Source: Lachnospiraceae bacterium | Lineage (GTDB): Bacteria > Bacillota > Clostridia > Lachnospirales > Lachnospiraceae | Length of the DNA: 64,000 nt | Assembly: GCA_019421365.1 (NCBI GenBank) | Contig: JAHZFJ010000007.1 | Location: 79,359 to 143,358, forward strand | Direction: 5' to 3' | Shown: positions 16,084 through 25,232 of the stretch, piece after piece | How positions within the stretch are numbered: position 1 is the stretch's first letter | Layout of the letters: the number at the start of each line of letters is the position of its first letter | The notes under the pieces: model-generated | What the model was told of the DNA's origin: nothing | Databases searched by the model: none | Seen by the model: only the letters and a program-made list of their open reading frames with translations | Position numbers and translations under genes: made by a program

Positions 16084-17781
16084 GTGGTATTAAATAAGAA
16101 GATATTAACACAGAAGAAGTTTTCACAATTACATAGGTATTTGATTGCTTTCTTACTTTTGTATTTAATGGAACGTTTTGCCCAATCGAATTCAAATGAC
16201 TATATATGGCCATTTGCAATTATCATTCCTATATTTGCAGTAGATTTATTACTATCAATTAGAAATTATATGAATAGTAGAAATGTCATATATGTATTGC
16301 GGTTTGTAGAGATTACAGTTGCCGCAGGGTATACAATCATTGCTACTACTCCATATAATCTTGGGTTATCTGTGCTATGTCTTGTGTTATTTTTTAACGA
16401 ATATATATTAATGTATGATTTTGAAGATATTTATTATCGAACAATTGCTATACTAACCGGATCTATTCCGTTAGTTACGTTATTAATTATTGATGCTATT
16501 ATTACTAAGGAAGTAAAAGAAAGATTATTTCCAATCGCTTGTGTTTTTATGTTATTAGTGTTTTTTTCAACATTTATAGTTTCGCTCTATGCGAAAGTTG
16601 TCAATGAATATAATTTTCAAGTGTTTGCGCAATCAAGATTGATAGAGGATGTAAATCAAACAAATGAAGATTTAAGATTAAATCAAGAAAAAGTTAAAAA
16701 GTCCAATGAACTTTTGGGAATGCAAAAAGTTAAACTTGAGCAAGCCTACAAAGAGATAAATAGTGTTAATAATGAGATGATGATTCAGAATGAGATTATT
16801 AAGTACATTTCATCATCACTGGATATCGAAAATTTGATGACACTAATCACAGAGTCAGTCCTTGAAGGTATGGGTCTTGACACCTGTATATTAGTTTTAA
16901 ATCAGACAGAAGAAAATAAGATTAATTATAAGGCGCGTACTAAGTATGGTATGAATGAAGACAAAGAATTTGGTGAGTTGATAGAGAAGGGGCACTTCAA
17001 TAATTACTTAGCAGATTCTAAAGTTTTCGTTGATAATGATGCAGATATACACAAGTATCCCCTACCATCTAAAAGTATAACGGGTTCCGTATTAATGGTG
17101 CCATTAATTAAGAAAGAAGTTCAAATTGGAATATTGATTGTTACACATGCAAAAAAAGATTATTTTACTTCAAATGTAGGCTTTTTTGAAGGTATAGTAG
17201 CTCAATTCTTAGTTGCTATTGATAATGCAAATTTATATGCGAAGATGGAACGAATGGCCACTCATGATGGCCTAACAGGGGTTTATAATCGCGGATACCT
17301 AACCCAACGTTTTAACGAATATCTGAATGCTGCTATATTGAATAAGACTTCTTTAACAGTGGCATTATTTGATATTGATAAGTTCAAAAAAGTAAACGAT
17401 AGTTATGGGCATCTTTTTGGTGATGTTGTTATAAAGACAATTGCATCTTTAGCAAAAGAAGTTGCAGAAGCTTCGAATGCAATGGTTGGACGTTATGGTG
17501 GTGAGGAATTTGTTCTGGTATTTCCTAATCGAGGACTAGATACTTCGCTTGTCTTAGTGGAGGAATTACATGGTAAGATCAGAGATACTGAGTTAATACA
17601 TAATGGTGAATCCATTTATATTAACACAAGTATTGGAATTACTTCTTATCCAGAAACATGTAAAAATCCGAGTGAATTACTAAATCGTGCCGACTGGGCT
17701 ATGTATTATTCGAAGCAAAACGGTAGGGGTAGAATCACCATCGATAGTGATTTCATTCGTGAATCTGTCTTGCTCAAATAA
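16084..17781 (+). CDS. Membrane-bound GAF-GGDEF diguanylate cyclase
   Basis: 565 residues. About six membrane helices fill residues 10-175, a coiled coil spans 180-235 ('NQTNEDLRLNQEKVKKSNE'), a GAF domain follows at about 240-385 and a GGDEF domain at 400-560. The active-site loop is 'GRYGGEEF', competent to make c-di-GMP. The product-inhibition RxxD motif is absent five residues before it. The start is GTG at 16084, eight bases after GGGAGG, only three bases beyond the stop of the FtsA-like gene. The pairing suggests that the actin-like protein and the cyclase work together (inference). Confidence 0.9.
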   Translation: MVLNKKILTQKKFSQLHRYLIAFLLLYLMERFAQSNSNDYIWPFAIIIPIFAVDLLLSIRNYMNSRNVIYVLRFVEITVAAGYTIIATTPYNLGLSVLCLVLFFNEYILMYDFEDIYYRTIAILTGSIPLVTLLIIDAIITKEVKERLFPIACVFMLLVFFSTFIVSLYAKVVNEYNFQVFAQSRLIEDVNQTNEDLRLNQEKVKKSNELLGMQKVKLEQAYKEINSVNNEMMIQNEIIKYISSSLDIENLMTLITESVLEGMGLDTCILVLNQTEENKINYKARTKYGMNEDKEFGELIEKGHFNNYLADSKVFVDNDADIHKYPLPSKSITGSVLMVPLIKKEVQIGILIVTHAKKDYFTSNVGFFEGIVAQFLVAIDNANLYAKMERMATHDGLTGVYNRGYLTQRFNEYLNAAILNKTSLTVALFDIDKFKKVNDSYGHLFGDVVIKTIASLAKEVAEASNAMVGRYGGEEFVLVFPNRGLDTSLVLVEELHGKIRDTELIHNGESIYINTSIGITSYPETCKNPSELLNRADWAMYYSKQNGRGRITIDSDFIRESVLLK

Positions 17782-17844
17782 ACTCAGACTTCGCACTTGA
17801 AGGTTTCGAGTAGTAGTTAATTGAAGTTTTTTAGTACGAAGTTT
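17782..17844 (-). repeat. Palindromic intergenic repeat, copy B
   Basis: Read on the minus strand this 63-base element begins AAACTTCGTAC and ends GTGCGAAGTCTGAGT. It matches copy A (969-1032) over its full length with about nine substitutions and one gap. It begins directly after the stop codon of the GGDEF gene. Confidence 0.7.
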
Positions 17845-17860
17845 GACTGAATAAAAGTTA

Positions 17861-17903
17861 GAGTTGTACCTTACTATGTTATAGTAGGCACAACTCTTTT
17901 TTG
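17861..17903 (+). terminator. Terminator after the GGDEF gene
   Basis: GAGTTGT (17861-17867) pairs with ACAACTC (17890-17896), with an inner TTACTA/TAGTA helix, followed by TTTTTTG. Confidence 0.8.
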
Positions 17904-18010
17904 TTGGAATTGTAAGCAAGATAGCCATGAAAATTTGTCAAGTGGCGGTCTGTATACTGGTCTAAACAAGTGTTTATTTATAAAATTTAGTAGATTAATG
18001 CAATAAGGTG

Positions 18011-18019
18011 TGTTATAAT
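18011..18019 (+). promoter_or_regulatory. Extended -10 promoter of the beta-lactamase-fold hydrolase gene
   Basis: TGT-TATAAT fits the extended -10 form, 70 bases before the start codon. No clear -35 is seen. Confidence 0.5.
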
Positions 18020-18088
18020 GTCATAGATTTGTTAAAGTGTAAATAGTATTTTGATTATGAATGTTATTAATAGAAAGTTAGGTTAATC

Positions 18089-18883
18089 ATGAATTTATGT
18101 AGTATAGCAAGTGGTAGTAGTGGTAATTGCATATATGTTGGTAATGCGAATACAAATATATTAGTAGATGCAGGAATAAGTAAGAAAAGGATCGAAGAAG
18201 GACTACGCAGTGTTGATATTAATCCTGAAAAATTAGATGGTATTCTCATTACACATGAACATTCCGATCATGTATGTGGGGTTGGCGTTATGGCAAGAAA
18301 ATATCATATGCCAATCTATGGTACAGTGGAGACGATAGCAGCGATGCTTAAGACAAAGAATGTTGGACATATTCCTGAAGATTGTTTTCGATTTATACAG
18401 CCAGATGAGTCTTTTATGATTAATGATATTCAGGTAAATCCTTTTGCAATGTCTCATGATGCAAGCAATCCGGTTTGTTATACATTCGAAACGGATGGTC
18501 ATAAAGTCGGAGTAGCCACTGACTTAGGTAAATATGATGATTATATTATATCTAAGTTAGCAGATTCTGAAATCTTATTGATAGAAGCAAATCATGATGA
18601 GAATATGTTGCAAGTGGGGGCTTATCCGTATTACTTGAAACGCCGTATATTAGGTGATAAAGGTCATTTATCTAATGAAAATTCAGGAAAGCTCATTCGT
18701 ATATTATTGCATGAGAAGATGAAATATGTATTCTTAGGACATCTAAGTAAAGAAAATAATTTTCCAGAATTAGCATATGAAACGGTAAAGTTTGAAGTAG
18801 AGGCAGATGGTAACGAGTTATCAAAATCTGTATCTATTCAAGTTGCAAATCGAGAAGTTCCATCCGAATTCGTATCAGTATAG
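18089..18883 (+). CDS. MBL-fold metallohydrolase, YycJ/WalJ type
   Basis: 264 residues with the metallo-beta-lactamase fold. 'SIASGSSGNCIYVG' at the start and 'LITHEHSDHVCGVG' (HxHxDH metal site, about 54-60) are typical of the YycJ group. Further metal ligands are in 'MSHDASNPVCY', 'GVATDLGKYDD' and 'LGHLSKEN'. YycJ/WalJ proteins are exonuclease-like enzymes implicated in DNA repair and cell-wall/division coordination. Elsewhere they often lie in the walRK operon, which is not present here. The start is ATG 18089 after GAAAGTTAGG. Confidence 0.88.
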   Translation: MNLCSIASGSSGNCIYVGNANTNILVDAGISKKRIEEGLRSVDINPEKLDGILITHEHSDHVCGVGVMARKYHMPIYGTVETIAAMLKTKNVGHIPEDCFRFIQPDESFMINDIQVNPFAMSHDASNPVCYTFETDGHKVGVATDLGKYDDYIISKLADSEILLIEANHDENMLQVGAYPYYLKRRILGDKGHLSNENSGKLIRILLHEKMKYVFLGHLSKENNFPELAYETVKFEVEADGNELSKSVSIQVANREVPSEFVSV

Positions 18884-18966
18884 ATAACTTACTGAATAAA
18901 CAATGGTACAGTAACTAAACAGGTTACCTGTTTTTATAATATTATATAAACTGGAGGAGATTCAAG

Positions 18967-19239
18967 ATGAAAAAAACAATTATTACAGTAGTAGGAAAAG
19001 ATAGCGTAGGAATTATTGCAAAAGTATGTACGTATCTTGCGAACAATAAAATCAACATCTTAGATATTTCACAAACTATAGTTCAAGGCTACTTTAATAT
19101 GATGATGGTTGTTGACATGAATGAAGCACCAAAGAAATTCGATGAAGTTGCAGTTGAAATGGAACAAATCGGCGAGGAAATCGGAGTAATCGTTAAAGTA
19201 CAACATGAAGATATCTTCAATATGATGCACAGATTGTAA
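18967..19239 (+). CDS. ACT domain protein, UPF0237 family
   Basis: A 90-residue protein made of a single ACT domain: 'TIITVVGKDSVGIIAKVCTYLA' and 'NILDISQTIVQGYFNMMMVVDM'. ACT domains usually bind amino acids; this family has no assigned role. The ATG follows CTGGAGGAG. The UPF0210 gene starts 35 bases after it, a conserved pair in Firmicutes, which suggests a shared and probably regulated function. Confidence 0.9.
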   Translation: MKKTIITVVGKDSVGIIAKVCTYLANNKINILDISQTIVQGYFNMMMVVDMNEAPKKFDEVAVEMEQIGEEIGVIVKVQHEDIFNMMHRL

Positions 19240-19274
19240 GAGCACAAAGTAGCGACGAGAAAGGGTTGAATCGT

Positions 19275-20639
19275 ATGATAAACATTAATGAAGTAATTGA
19301 AACTAATAAGATGATTGAGCAAGAAAATCTTGATGTAAGAACAATTACATTAGGAATAAGCTTACTTGATTGTATTGATAGTGATTTGGATAAATTAAAC
19401 AAAAATATTTATAATAAAATTACTACAGTTGCCAAAGATCTAGTGTCAACAGGAAAAGAAATTGAGAGAGAATTCGGTATACCTATTGTTAATAAGAGAA
19501 TCTCAATTACACCAATCGCCTTAATTGGTGGATCAGCATGTAAAACACCAGAAGATTATGTTACAATAGCGAAAACTCTTGATGAAGCAGCTGTGAAAGT
19601 AGGAGTTAACTTCATTGGTGGCTATTCTGCTTTGGTTTCTAAAGGAATGACAAAGAGTGAAGAATTATTAATTCGTTCTATACCAAAAGCATTAGCTGTT
19701 ACAGAAAGAGTCTGCAGTTCAATTAATGTGGGTTCCACAAAAACAGGTATTAACATGGATGCTGTTAAACTAATGGGAGAGATTATCTTAGAATCAGCAG
19801 AATTAACAAAAGAAAGAGACTCCTTAGGCTGTGCCAAATTAGTGGTATTCTGTAATGCTCCTGATGACAATCCATTCATGGCTGGTGCATACCATGGCGT
19901 TACAGAAGCTGACGCGATTATTAATGTTGGTGTTAGTGGACCTGGCGTTGTTAAGAAAGCACTTGAGAGTGTTCGTGGTGCTGATTTTGGAACATTATGT
20001 GAAACAATCAAGAAGACTGCATTCAAGATTACAAGAGTAGGACAATTAGTTGCTATAGAAGCTTCAAAGAGAATGAATATTCCTTTTGGTATTGTTGACT
20101 TATCGTTAGCGCCAACACCAGCAGTAGGTGATAGTGTAGCTGAAATCTTTGAAGAAATGGGACTTGAATATGCAGGTGCTCCAGGAACAACAGCTGCTCT
20201 AGCATTATTGAATGATCAGGTTAAGAAGGGCGGTGTTATGGCATCTTCTTACGTAGGTGGTTTAAGTGGTGCATTCATTCCTGTTAGTGAAGATCAAGGT
20301 ATGATTAATGCAGTACAAGCAGGAATGTTAACATTAGAAAAGCTAGAAGCAATGACTTGCGTATGTTCTGTAGGTCTTGATATGATTGCAATTCCTGGGG
20401 ATACGAAAGCAACAACAATTTCTGGTATCATAGCAGATGAGATGGCAATTGGTATGATTAATCAAAAAACAACTGCAGTTCGTCTAATTCCTGTAATCGG
20501 CAAAAAAGTAGGAGATATTGCTGAATTCGGTGGATTACTTGGTTATGCTCCAATTATGTCTGTTAATCAAGCAAGTTGTGATAATTTTGTTAATCGTGGT
20601 GGAAGAATCCCTGCACCAATTCATAGTTTTAAAAACTAA
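19275..20639 (+). CDS. UPF0210 (PFL family, DUF711) protein
   Basis: 454 residues, full length. This family folds like a glycyl-radical-type barrel but carries no glycyl radical site and has no proven reaction. Seen here are 'INVGSTKTGINMDAVKLMG', 'NPFMAGAYHGVTEAD', 'VSGPGVVKKAL', 'DLSLAPTPAVGDSVAEI' and the C-terminal 'NRGGRIPAPIHSFKN'. The start is ATG 19275, about nine bases after GAGAAAGGG; the TTG at 19266 lies inside that site. It is co-transcribed with the ACT protein and ends in a terminator. Confidence 0.92.
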   Translation: MININEVIETNKMIEQENLDVRTITLGISLLDCIDSDLDKLNKNIYNKITTVAKDLVSTGKEIEREFGIPIVNKRISITPIALIGGSACKTPEDYVTIAKTLDEAAVKVGVNFIGGYSALVSKGMTKSEELLIRSIPKALAVTERVCSSINVGSTKTGINMDAVKLMGEIILESAELTKERDSLGCAKLVVFCNAPDDNPFMAGAYHGVTEADAIINVGVSGPGVVKKALESVRGADFGTLCETIKKTAFKITRVGQLVAIEASKRMNIPFGIVDLSLAPTPAVGDSVAEIFEEMGLEYAGAPGTTAALALLNDQVKKGGVMASSYVGGLSGAFIPVSEDQGMINAVQAGMLTLEKLEAMTCVCSVGLDMIAIPGDTKATTISGIIADEMAIGMINQKTTAVRLIPVIGKKVGDIAEFGGLLGYAPIMSVNQASCDNFVNRGGRIPAPIHSFKN

Positions 20640-20681
20640 TTTGAAATCCATACAGTATATATAATAAACATGAACATATAG

Positions 20682-20729
20682 AAGGAGCTGTTAGAGTGAC
20701 TGTATTAAGTCGTCTGACGGTTCCTTTTT
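20682..20729 (+). terminator. Terminator after the UPF0210 gene
   Basis: AAGGAGCTGTTAG pairs with CTGACGGTTCCTT through 13 pairs including three G-U. An inner GACT/AGTC helix extends it, and TTTTT follows. Confidence 0.85.
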
Positions 20730-20892
20730 GGTAAGTTTGATTCATCAAAAAATGGGGTTAATTGAAGCTGTCGAAGTAGTTTGGGCGATTCTTCTTGAAT
20801 TTTCAAATTGATAATAATATAATAATAAGTAGATATACTAAATGCTAAGAGTTAGCATTATCTATTAAAGCAAAAGATTGTGAGGTAATAAA

Positions 20893-22350
20893 ATGAGTAA
20901 TGTATTAGCAGGAATTGATTATAAGAATATATTTAAATACTTTGAAGAAATCAGTGCGATACCAAGAGGGTCAGGAAATATGCAAGCAATTAGTGATTAC
21001 TTGGTATCATTTGCGAAAGAACATAACATTGAATATATCCAAGATGATGTATTGAATGTTGTTATGATAAAAGAAGCTACAAGTGGATATGAAGATGCTC
21101 CAGCTGTGATTTTACAAGGACATATGGACATGGTTTGTGAGAAAGAATCTTGGAGTAACCATGACTTTGAAAAAGATGGACTAGAATTAGTTATTGATGG
21201 TGATTATGTTCGCGCTAACGGAACAACACTTGGCGCAGATAATGGTATCGCTGTTGCATATGCACTTGCTATACTATCTGATGATACTTTAAAACATCCA
21301 CGTTTAGAAGTTATCATTACAACAGATGAAGAAACTGGTATGGATGGTGTTATTGGGCTTGATACAACACCTTTAAAAGCAAAATACATGTTAAACCTTG
21401 ATTCAGAGGATGAGGGAGTAATCCTTTGTAGCTCTGCAGGTGGTCTAAATGGCACAGTTACTCTACCACTACAATATGAAGATGTAGTAGATGGAGGACA
21501 AGCCATAACAATCACTGTTACAGGATTACAAGGTGGACACTCTGGTGCTGAGATTCATAAGAATAGAACAAATGCTAACATAATGTTAGGTAGAATTCTT
21601 ATGCAATTAGGAAAGACAAAAGAATTTGCATTGGCAGATATCCATGGTGGAAATAAACATAATGCAATTCCTCGTGAAGCTGTTGCTACTATTATTGTAC
21701 CATCTAGCCTTACTACTGATATCAAAACAACAATAGAAACAATTTCTAAGGATATTATAAATGAACTTGTTACAAGCGAACCGGATGCAAAGGTAGAAGT
21801 AAGCGAATGCAATGACCAAGTTACAAAGACATTCAGCAAAGATTGCACAGATAAGATTATATATATGCTTGTGACAGCACCATATGGTGTATTAGTAATG
21901 AGTTCAGATATCGAAGGTTTAGTTGAAAGTTCAGTTAATATGGGAATCTTAAGAGTTGTGAATGATACTGTGGAATTCAATTATTCAGCACGTAGTTCAC
22001 TTAACTCATATAAACATTATGTGTCAGATAAGCTAGAGTTACTTGCTAAATCTATTGGAGCAAGTTATGTGATGGATGGTGAATATCCAGCTTGGGAATA
22101 TAAGAAAGAATCAGGATTCCGTGAATTACTTATCGACGTATTCAAGAAACAATATAACCGCGAACCAGTTGTAACAGCTATTCATGCAGGGTTGGAGTGT
22201 GGTATTATATCTGAAAAAATGGAAGGAATCGATATTGTTTCAATTGGACCAGATATGGCAGATATCCATACACCAAAAGAGAGATTATGCATCAGTTCAA
22301 CAAAACGACTATATGACTATGTAGTTGCTGTACTTGAAGCCATTAAATAA
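20893..22350 (+). CDS. pepD: Aminoacyl-histidine dipeptidase, M20 family (PepD type)
   Basis: 485 residues, the usual length. It is a zinc-dependent cytosolic dipeptidase that cleaves Xaa-His and related dipeptides. The M20 motifs are intact: 'VILQGHMDMVCEKE' (metal ligand H, catalytic D), 'GTTLGADNGIAVA' (bridging D), 'TTDEETGMDG' (general base E and metal E) and, after a dimerisation insert, 'AIHAGLECGII' and 'GPDMADIHTPKE' with the last metal ligand H. The ATG follows GTGAGGTAA. It is monocistronic and followed closely by a strong inverted repeat. Confidence 0.94.
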   Translation: MSNVLAGIDYKNIFKYFEEISAIPRGSGNMQAISDYLVSFAKEHNIEYIQDDVLNVVMIKEATSGYEDAPAVILQGHMDMVCEKESWSNHDFEKDGLELVIDGDYVRANGTTLGADNGIAVAYALAILSDDTLKHPRLEVIITTDEETGMDGVIGLDTTPLKAKYMLNLDSEDEGVILCSSAGGLNGTVTLPLQYEDVVDGGQAITITVTGLQGGHSGAEIHKNRTNANIMLGRILMQLGKTKEFALADIHGGNKHNAIPREAVATIIVPSSLTTDIKTTIETISKDIINELVTSEPDAKVEVSECNDQVTKTFSKDCTDKIIYMLVTAPYGVLVMSSDIEGLVESSVNMGILRVVNDTVEFNYSARSSLNSYKHYVSDKLELLAKSIGASYVMDGEYPAWEYKKESGFRELLIDVFKKQYNREPVVTAIHAGLECGIISEKMEGIDIVSIGPDMADIHTPKERLCISSTKRLYDYVVAVLEAIK

Positions 22351-22357
22351 TATGTTA

Positions 22358-22407
22358 TAACCTGGTAAGTTAGCTCTAGAACGTCGTTCTAGAGCATTAT
22401 CAGGTTA
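22358..22407. repeat. Long inverted repeat after pepD, possible terminator
   Basis: TAACCTG (22358-22364) and CAGGTTA (22401-22407) are outer arms. GCTCTAGAAC (22373-22382) and GTTCTAGAGC (22386-22395) form a perfect inner stem with a three-base loop. No proper T run follows, so simple intrinsic termination is doubtful. Confidence 0.55.
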
Positions 22408-22441
22408 CAAAATAGTTTTAATAAAATAGAGAGGAATGCAT

Positions 22442-23665
22442 GTGAAGAAACGACGACTATATAGACTGTTAATGTTTGATGTAATTGCACTTGCAATAAT
22501 TTTTGTTGCAGTTGTATGCATTAGTTTGAATATTTCATTCGAAGTACAAAAACCTAGCTCAAATCAATCTAAATTGCCGTTTGCACAGACACTTTTGGAA
22601 AGCACAGAGACACTTTTTAAAGAGCAACTGAGTCGTAGTGTAGGTGATTTCAATAATCAGAACTTGGCAGTTGATGATGAACTTCCTTTGCAAGAAGCTG
22701 AAGTGGAGGAAAACATGGCAAAGTTTGAGCCGGTACATATAGCAATTGCAGGTGATGTATTATTCTCTACATCACCATTGAATAAGTATGATTCAGGTAA
22801 TGGGATATCATCAATACTTTCCGGGGATTTATTAGATACGATGAATTCATCCGATATAACAATGGTGAATTTAGAATTTCCATTTAGTACGAGAGGTACC
22901 CAGATGAAGGATAAGCAGTATACTTTTCGTGCAGATCCAGCGAGAGCTTCGATCCTTACGGAAATGGGTGTAGATATCGTTTCGTTAGCGAACAACCATA
23001 CATTGGACTTTGGAACGGAGGCATTACTGGATACTATAGCTACCTTAGAAGAAAACAATATTCTATCAGTCGGTGCAGGAGAGAATCTAGAAGCGGCAAA
23101 AAGACTTTCATCTATTACAGTGAAAGGAAGAAATATTGCTTTCTTAGGTGCGTCAAGGGTAATACCTGAGACAGATTGGAATGCAACGAAATACTCCCCA
23201 GGACTTTTTACTACCTATGATCCCACTCTTCTTATAGAAGAGATCAAGATAGCAAAGCAAAGTAATGATTTGGTTGTTGTATATGTGCACTGGGGAATAG
23301 AGCAGAAAGAACATCCAGAAGAATACCAACGTACTATGGCAAAACAATATATCGACGCAGGAGCAGACTTGGTTATAGGAAGTCATCCACATGTACTTCA
23401 AGGGATTGAGTACTACAACGGAAAACCAATTGTGTATAGCCTTGGAAACTTTATCTTCGGTCATACAATTGAACGTACAGTTTTGTTAGATGTGACAATT
23501 GATGAAGAGAATTCATGTAATTTACGATTAATACCTTGTGAAACAAAGGACGCCTATACGCATACCATCACATCGGCTGATAGAGCACAAGAGTTTTTAT
23601 CCTATTATGAAGGAATCTCATATGGTATCAAAATAGATAAATATGGGAATGTTATAAAGGAATAA
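22442..23665 (+). CDS. CapA/PgsA-like metallophosphatase-fold protein, membrane-anchored
   Basis: About 407 residues. An N-terminal membrane anchor ('LLMFDVIALAIIFVAVVCISL') is followed by a low-complexity linker and a CapA domain: 'HIAIAGDVLFS', 'VNLEFPFSTRG', 'SLANNHTLDFG', 'VVVYVHWGIEQKEHP' and 'DLVIGSHPHVLQGIEYYNG'. The metal-binding D, N and H residues of the calcineurin-like fold are present. CapA proteins take part in poly-gamma-glutamate or capsule synthesis, but isolated copies such as this one, without capB or capC, are frequent in clostridia and their role is unknown. GTG 22442 is preferred as start because GAGAGG lies seven bases before it; ATG 22436 is only one base from that site. 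Confidence 0.87.
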   Translation: MKKRRLYRLLMFDVIALAIIFVAVVCISLNISFEVQKPSSNQSKLPFAQTLLESTETLFKEQLSRSVGDFNNQNLAVDDELPLQEAEVEENMAKFEPVHIAIAGDVLFSTSPLNKYDSGNGISSILSGDLLDTMNSSDITMVNLEFPFSTRGTQMKDKQYTFRADPARASILTEMGVDIVSLANNHTLDFGTEALLDTIATLEENNILSVGAGENLEAAKRLSSITVKGRNIAFLGASRVIPETDWNATKYSPGLFTTYDPTLLIEEIKIAKQSNDLVVVYVHWGIEQKEHPEEYQRTMAKQYIDAGADLVIGSHPHVLQGIEYYNGKPIVYSLGNFIFGHTIERTVLLDVTIDEENSCNLRLIPCETKDAYTHTITSADRAQEFLSYYEGISYGIKIDKYGNVIKE

Positions 23666-23751
23666 AATAGAAAAAGACTAAAATATAAATATTAAGAGAA
23701 AATAAAAATTTATAAAAATTTGTATTGGTATTTTCATCTATTGACAAGATG

Positions 23752-23760
23752 TGATATAAT
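23752..23760 (+). promoter_or_regulatory. Extended -10 promoter of the LCP gene
   Basis: TGA-TATAAT matches the extended -10 form, 48 bases upstream of the start. Confidence 0.55.
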
Positions 23761-23807
23761 GTGTTGAATATTTGTTTGCAATACATAAAAATATAGGAGT
23801 TATAAGA

Positions 23808-25115
23808 ATGAGAGATAACGAAAATAATAGTGATTTTAATACATCTGAAGATGATTTGTTGAATGACATAACAAGTTCGTTGGCAAATCAGATCAATCAA
23901 GAAATAGAAGCTATGATAAGTATTTCGGATGAAGAAGATGATGAAAGCCCAGATGATTATGTAGAAACAAAGAAAAAGGGTAGATTCCCAAGATGGCTCA
24001 AGATATTAACAGTCGTATTTTCAGTAGTAATGATTGTTTCAATCGGTGGAATGTATGCGGTTAGTAATTATCTAGATCGTATCAACTTTACAGATTGGAG
24101 CAATACAGAGAAGCTAACAGAAGAGTTTGATCAAGATGATATTGATGGTCTTGATATAGTGGATCCGGATAGTATTAATTTGAACAGTGGAGGTTCATTG
24201 CGTACGGATCAAGATGTTATTAATATTCTTTTAGTTGGAGAAGAAGCGATTAATGATGGTTCTGCAAGAGGCCGTACAGATAGTATGATGATTGCTACGA
24301 TTAACACCAAACAAAAAGCCCTAAAATTAACATCAATTATGAGAGATTTGTATGTTGCTATACCAGGATATAGCGACAATAAACTGAATGCAGCGTACCA
24401 TAACGGTGGAATGCCATTATTAAAACAAACAATTGAAGAGAATTTTGATATTGAATTAGATGGATCTGTACTTGTTGATTTCTCTGGTTTTGAAGATATT
24501 ATTGACCGACTTGGCGGTGTTGATATTACTTTATCTGCAAACGAAGCAGCCTATTTAAATCGTACGAACTATATCTCAAATCCGATTTATCGTAATGTAA
24601 GAGCTGGTACACAAACCCTTAATGGTAACCAAGCCCTTGGATACTCAAGAATTCGTTACGTAAAGACGGAATCAGAAAGTGATGATTTTGGTAGAACTTC
24701 AAGACAAAGAACGGTATTAAATGCTATCTTTGAAAAATACAAATCAAAATCATTACCAGAGTTAGTTACAATCTTGTATGATATTTTACCACTTGTTACA
24801 ACAGATATTAGTAAATCCACAATTATGGATTACTTAGCGACTGTTGTTACACTAGGTGCGACAGAACTTGAGACATTACGTATTCCTGTTGATAATGCAT
24901 ATAGTGGTAGTAGTGTAAGAGGTATGTCTGTATTATTACCAGATACGCTACAAGATAACATTGACGCCTTACACACGTTTATTTTCGGTTCGGAAGAGAA
25001 TATGACTACAGGCACAGATGGTGAATTTACAGAGGAAGCAAATCTAAATGGTACTAACACAAACGGAACGAATTCCTCCGTAGGTTCTACGAATTCAACG
25101 AGTATGCAACCTTAA
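23808..25115 (+). CDS. LytR-CpsA-Psr (LCP) family wall-polymer ligase
   Basis: 435 residues. An acidic cytoplasmic tail of about 55 residues precedes one transmembrane helix ('ILTVVFSVVMIVSIGGMYAV') and an extracellular LCP domain: 'INILLVGEEAINDGSARGRTD', 'SMMIATINTKQKALKLTSIMRDLYVAIPG', 'NAAYHNGGMPLLKQTIE' and 'ALGYSRIRYV'. The arginines and aspartates that hold the polyprenyl pyrophosphate are present. LCP enzymes move teichoic-acid-like or capsular polymers from lipid carrier to peptidoglycan. The C-terminus is a Thr/Asn/Ser-rich tail. The start is ATG 23808, nine bases after ATAGGAG; a TTG at 23772 is rejected. The CapA-like and M23 genes beside it also act at the envelope. Confidence 0.93.
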   Translation: MRDNENNSDFNTSEDDLLNDITSSLANQINQEIEAMISISDEEDDESPDDYVETKKKGRFPRWLKILTVVFSVVMIVSIGGMYAVSNYLDRINFTDWSNTEKLTEEFDQDDIDGLDIVDPDSINLNSGGSLRTDQDVINILLVGEEAINDGSARGRTDSMMIATINTKQKALKLTSIMRDLYVAIPGYSDNKLNAAYHNGGMPLLKQTIEENFDIELDGSVLVDFSGFEDIIDRLGGVDITLSANEAAYLNRTNYISNPIYRNVRAGTQTLNGNQALGYSRIRYVKTESESDDFGRTSRQRTVLNAIFEKYKSKSLPELVTILYDILPLVTTDISKSTIMDYLATVVTLGATELETLRIPVDNAYSGSSVRGMSVLLPDTLQDNIDALHTFIFGSEENMTTGTDGEFTEEANLNGTNTNGTNSSVGSTNSTSMQP

Positions 25116-25121
25116 GATATT

Positions 25122-25166
25122 AGAGTTTCTATAGTTTCGATTTACTATAGAAACTCTTTGTTTTTG
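25122..25166 (+). terminator. Terminator of the LCP gene
   Basis: AGAGTTTCTATAG (25122-25134) pairs perfectly with CTATAGAAACTCT (25145-25157), followed by TTGTTTTTG. Confidence 0.85.
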
Positions 25167-25232
25167 CTCTTTGTTCTAAATTGTTGTAATACACATATAA
25201 TACCATGTATGTGGAAAGGACAGGGAGAGCAT

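Noticed and set aside
20741..20800. Third copy of the palindromic repeat
   Set aside because: Only short words such as GTTAATTGAAG and CGAAGTAGTTTG match; too degenerate to annotate.
23741..23760. TTGACA paired with TATAAT before the LCP gene
   Set aside because: Only eight bases separate the hexamers; an extended -10 promoter is the better reading.
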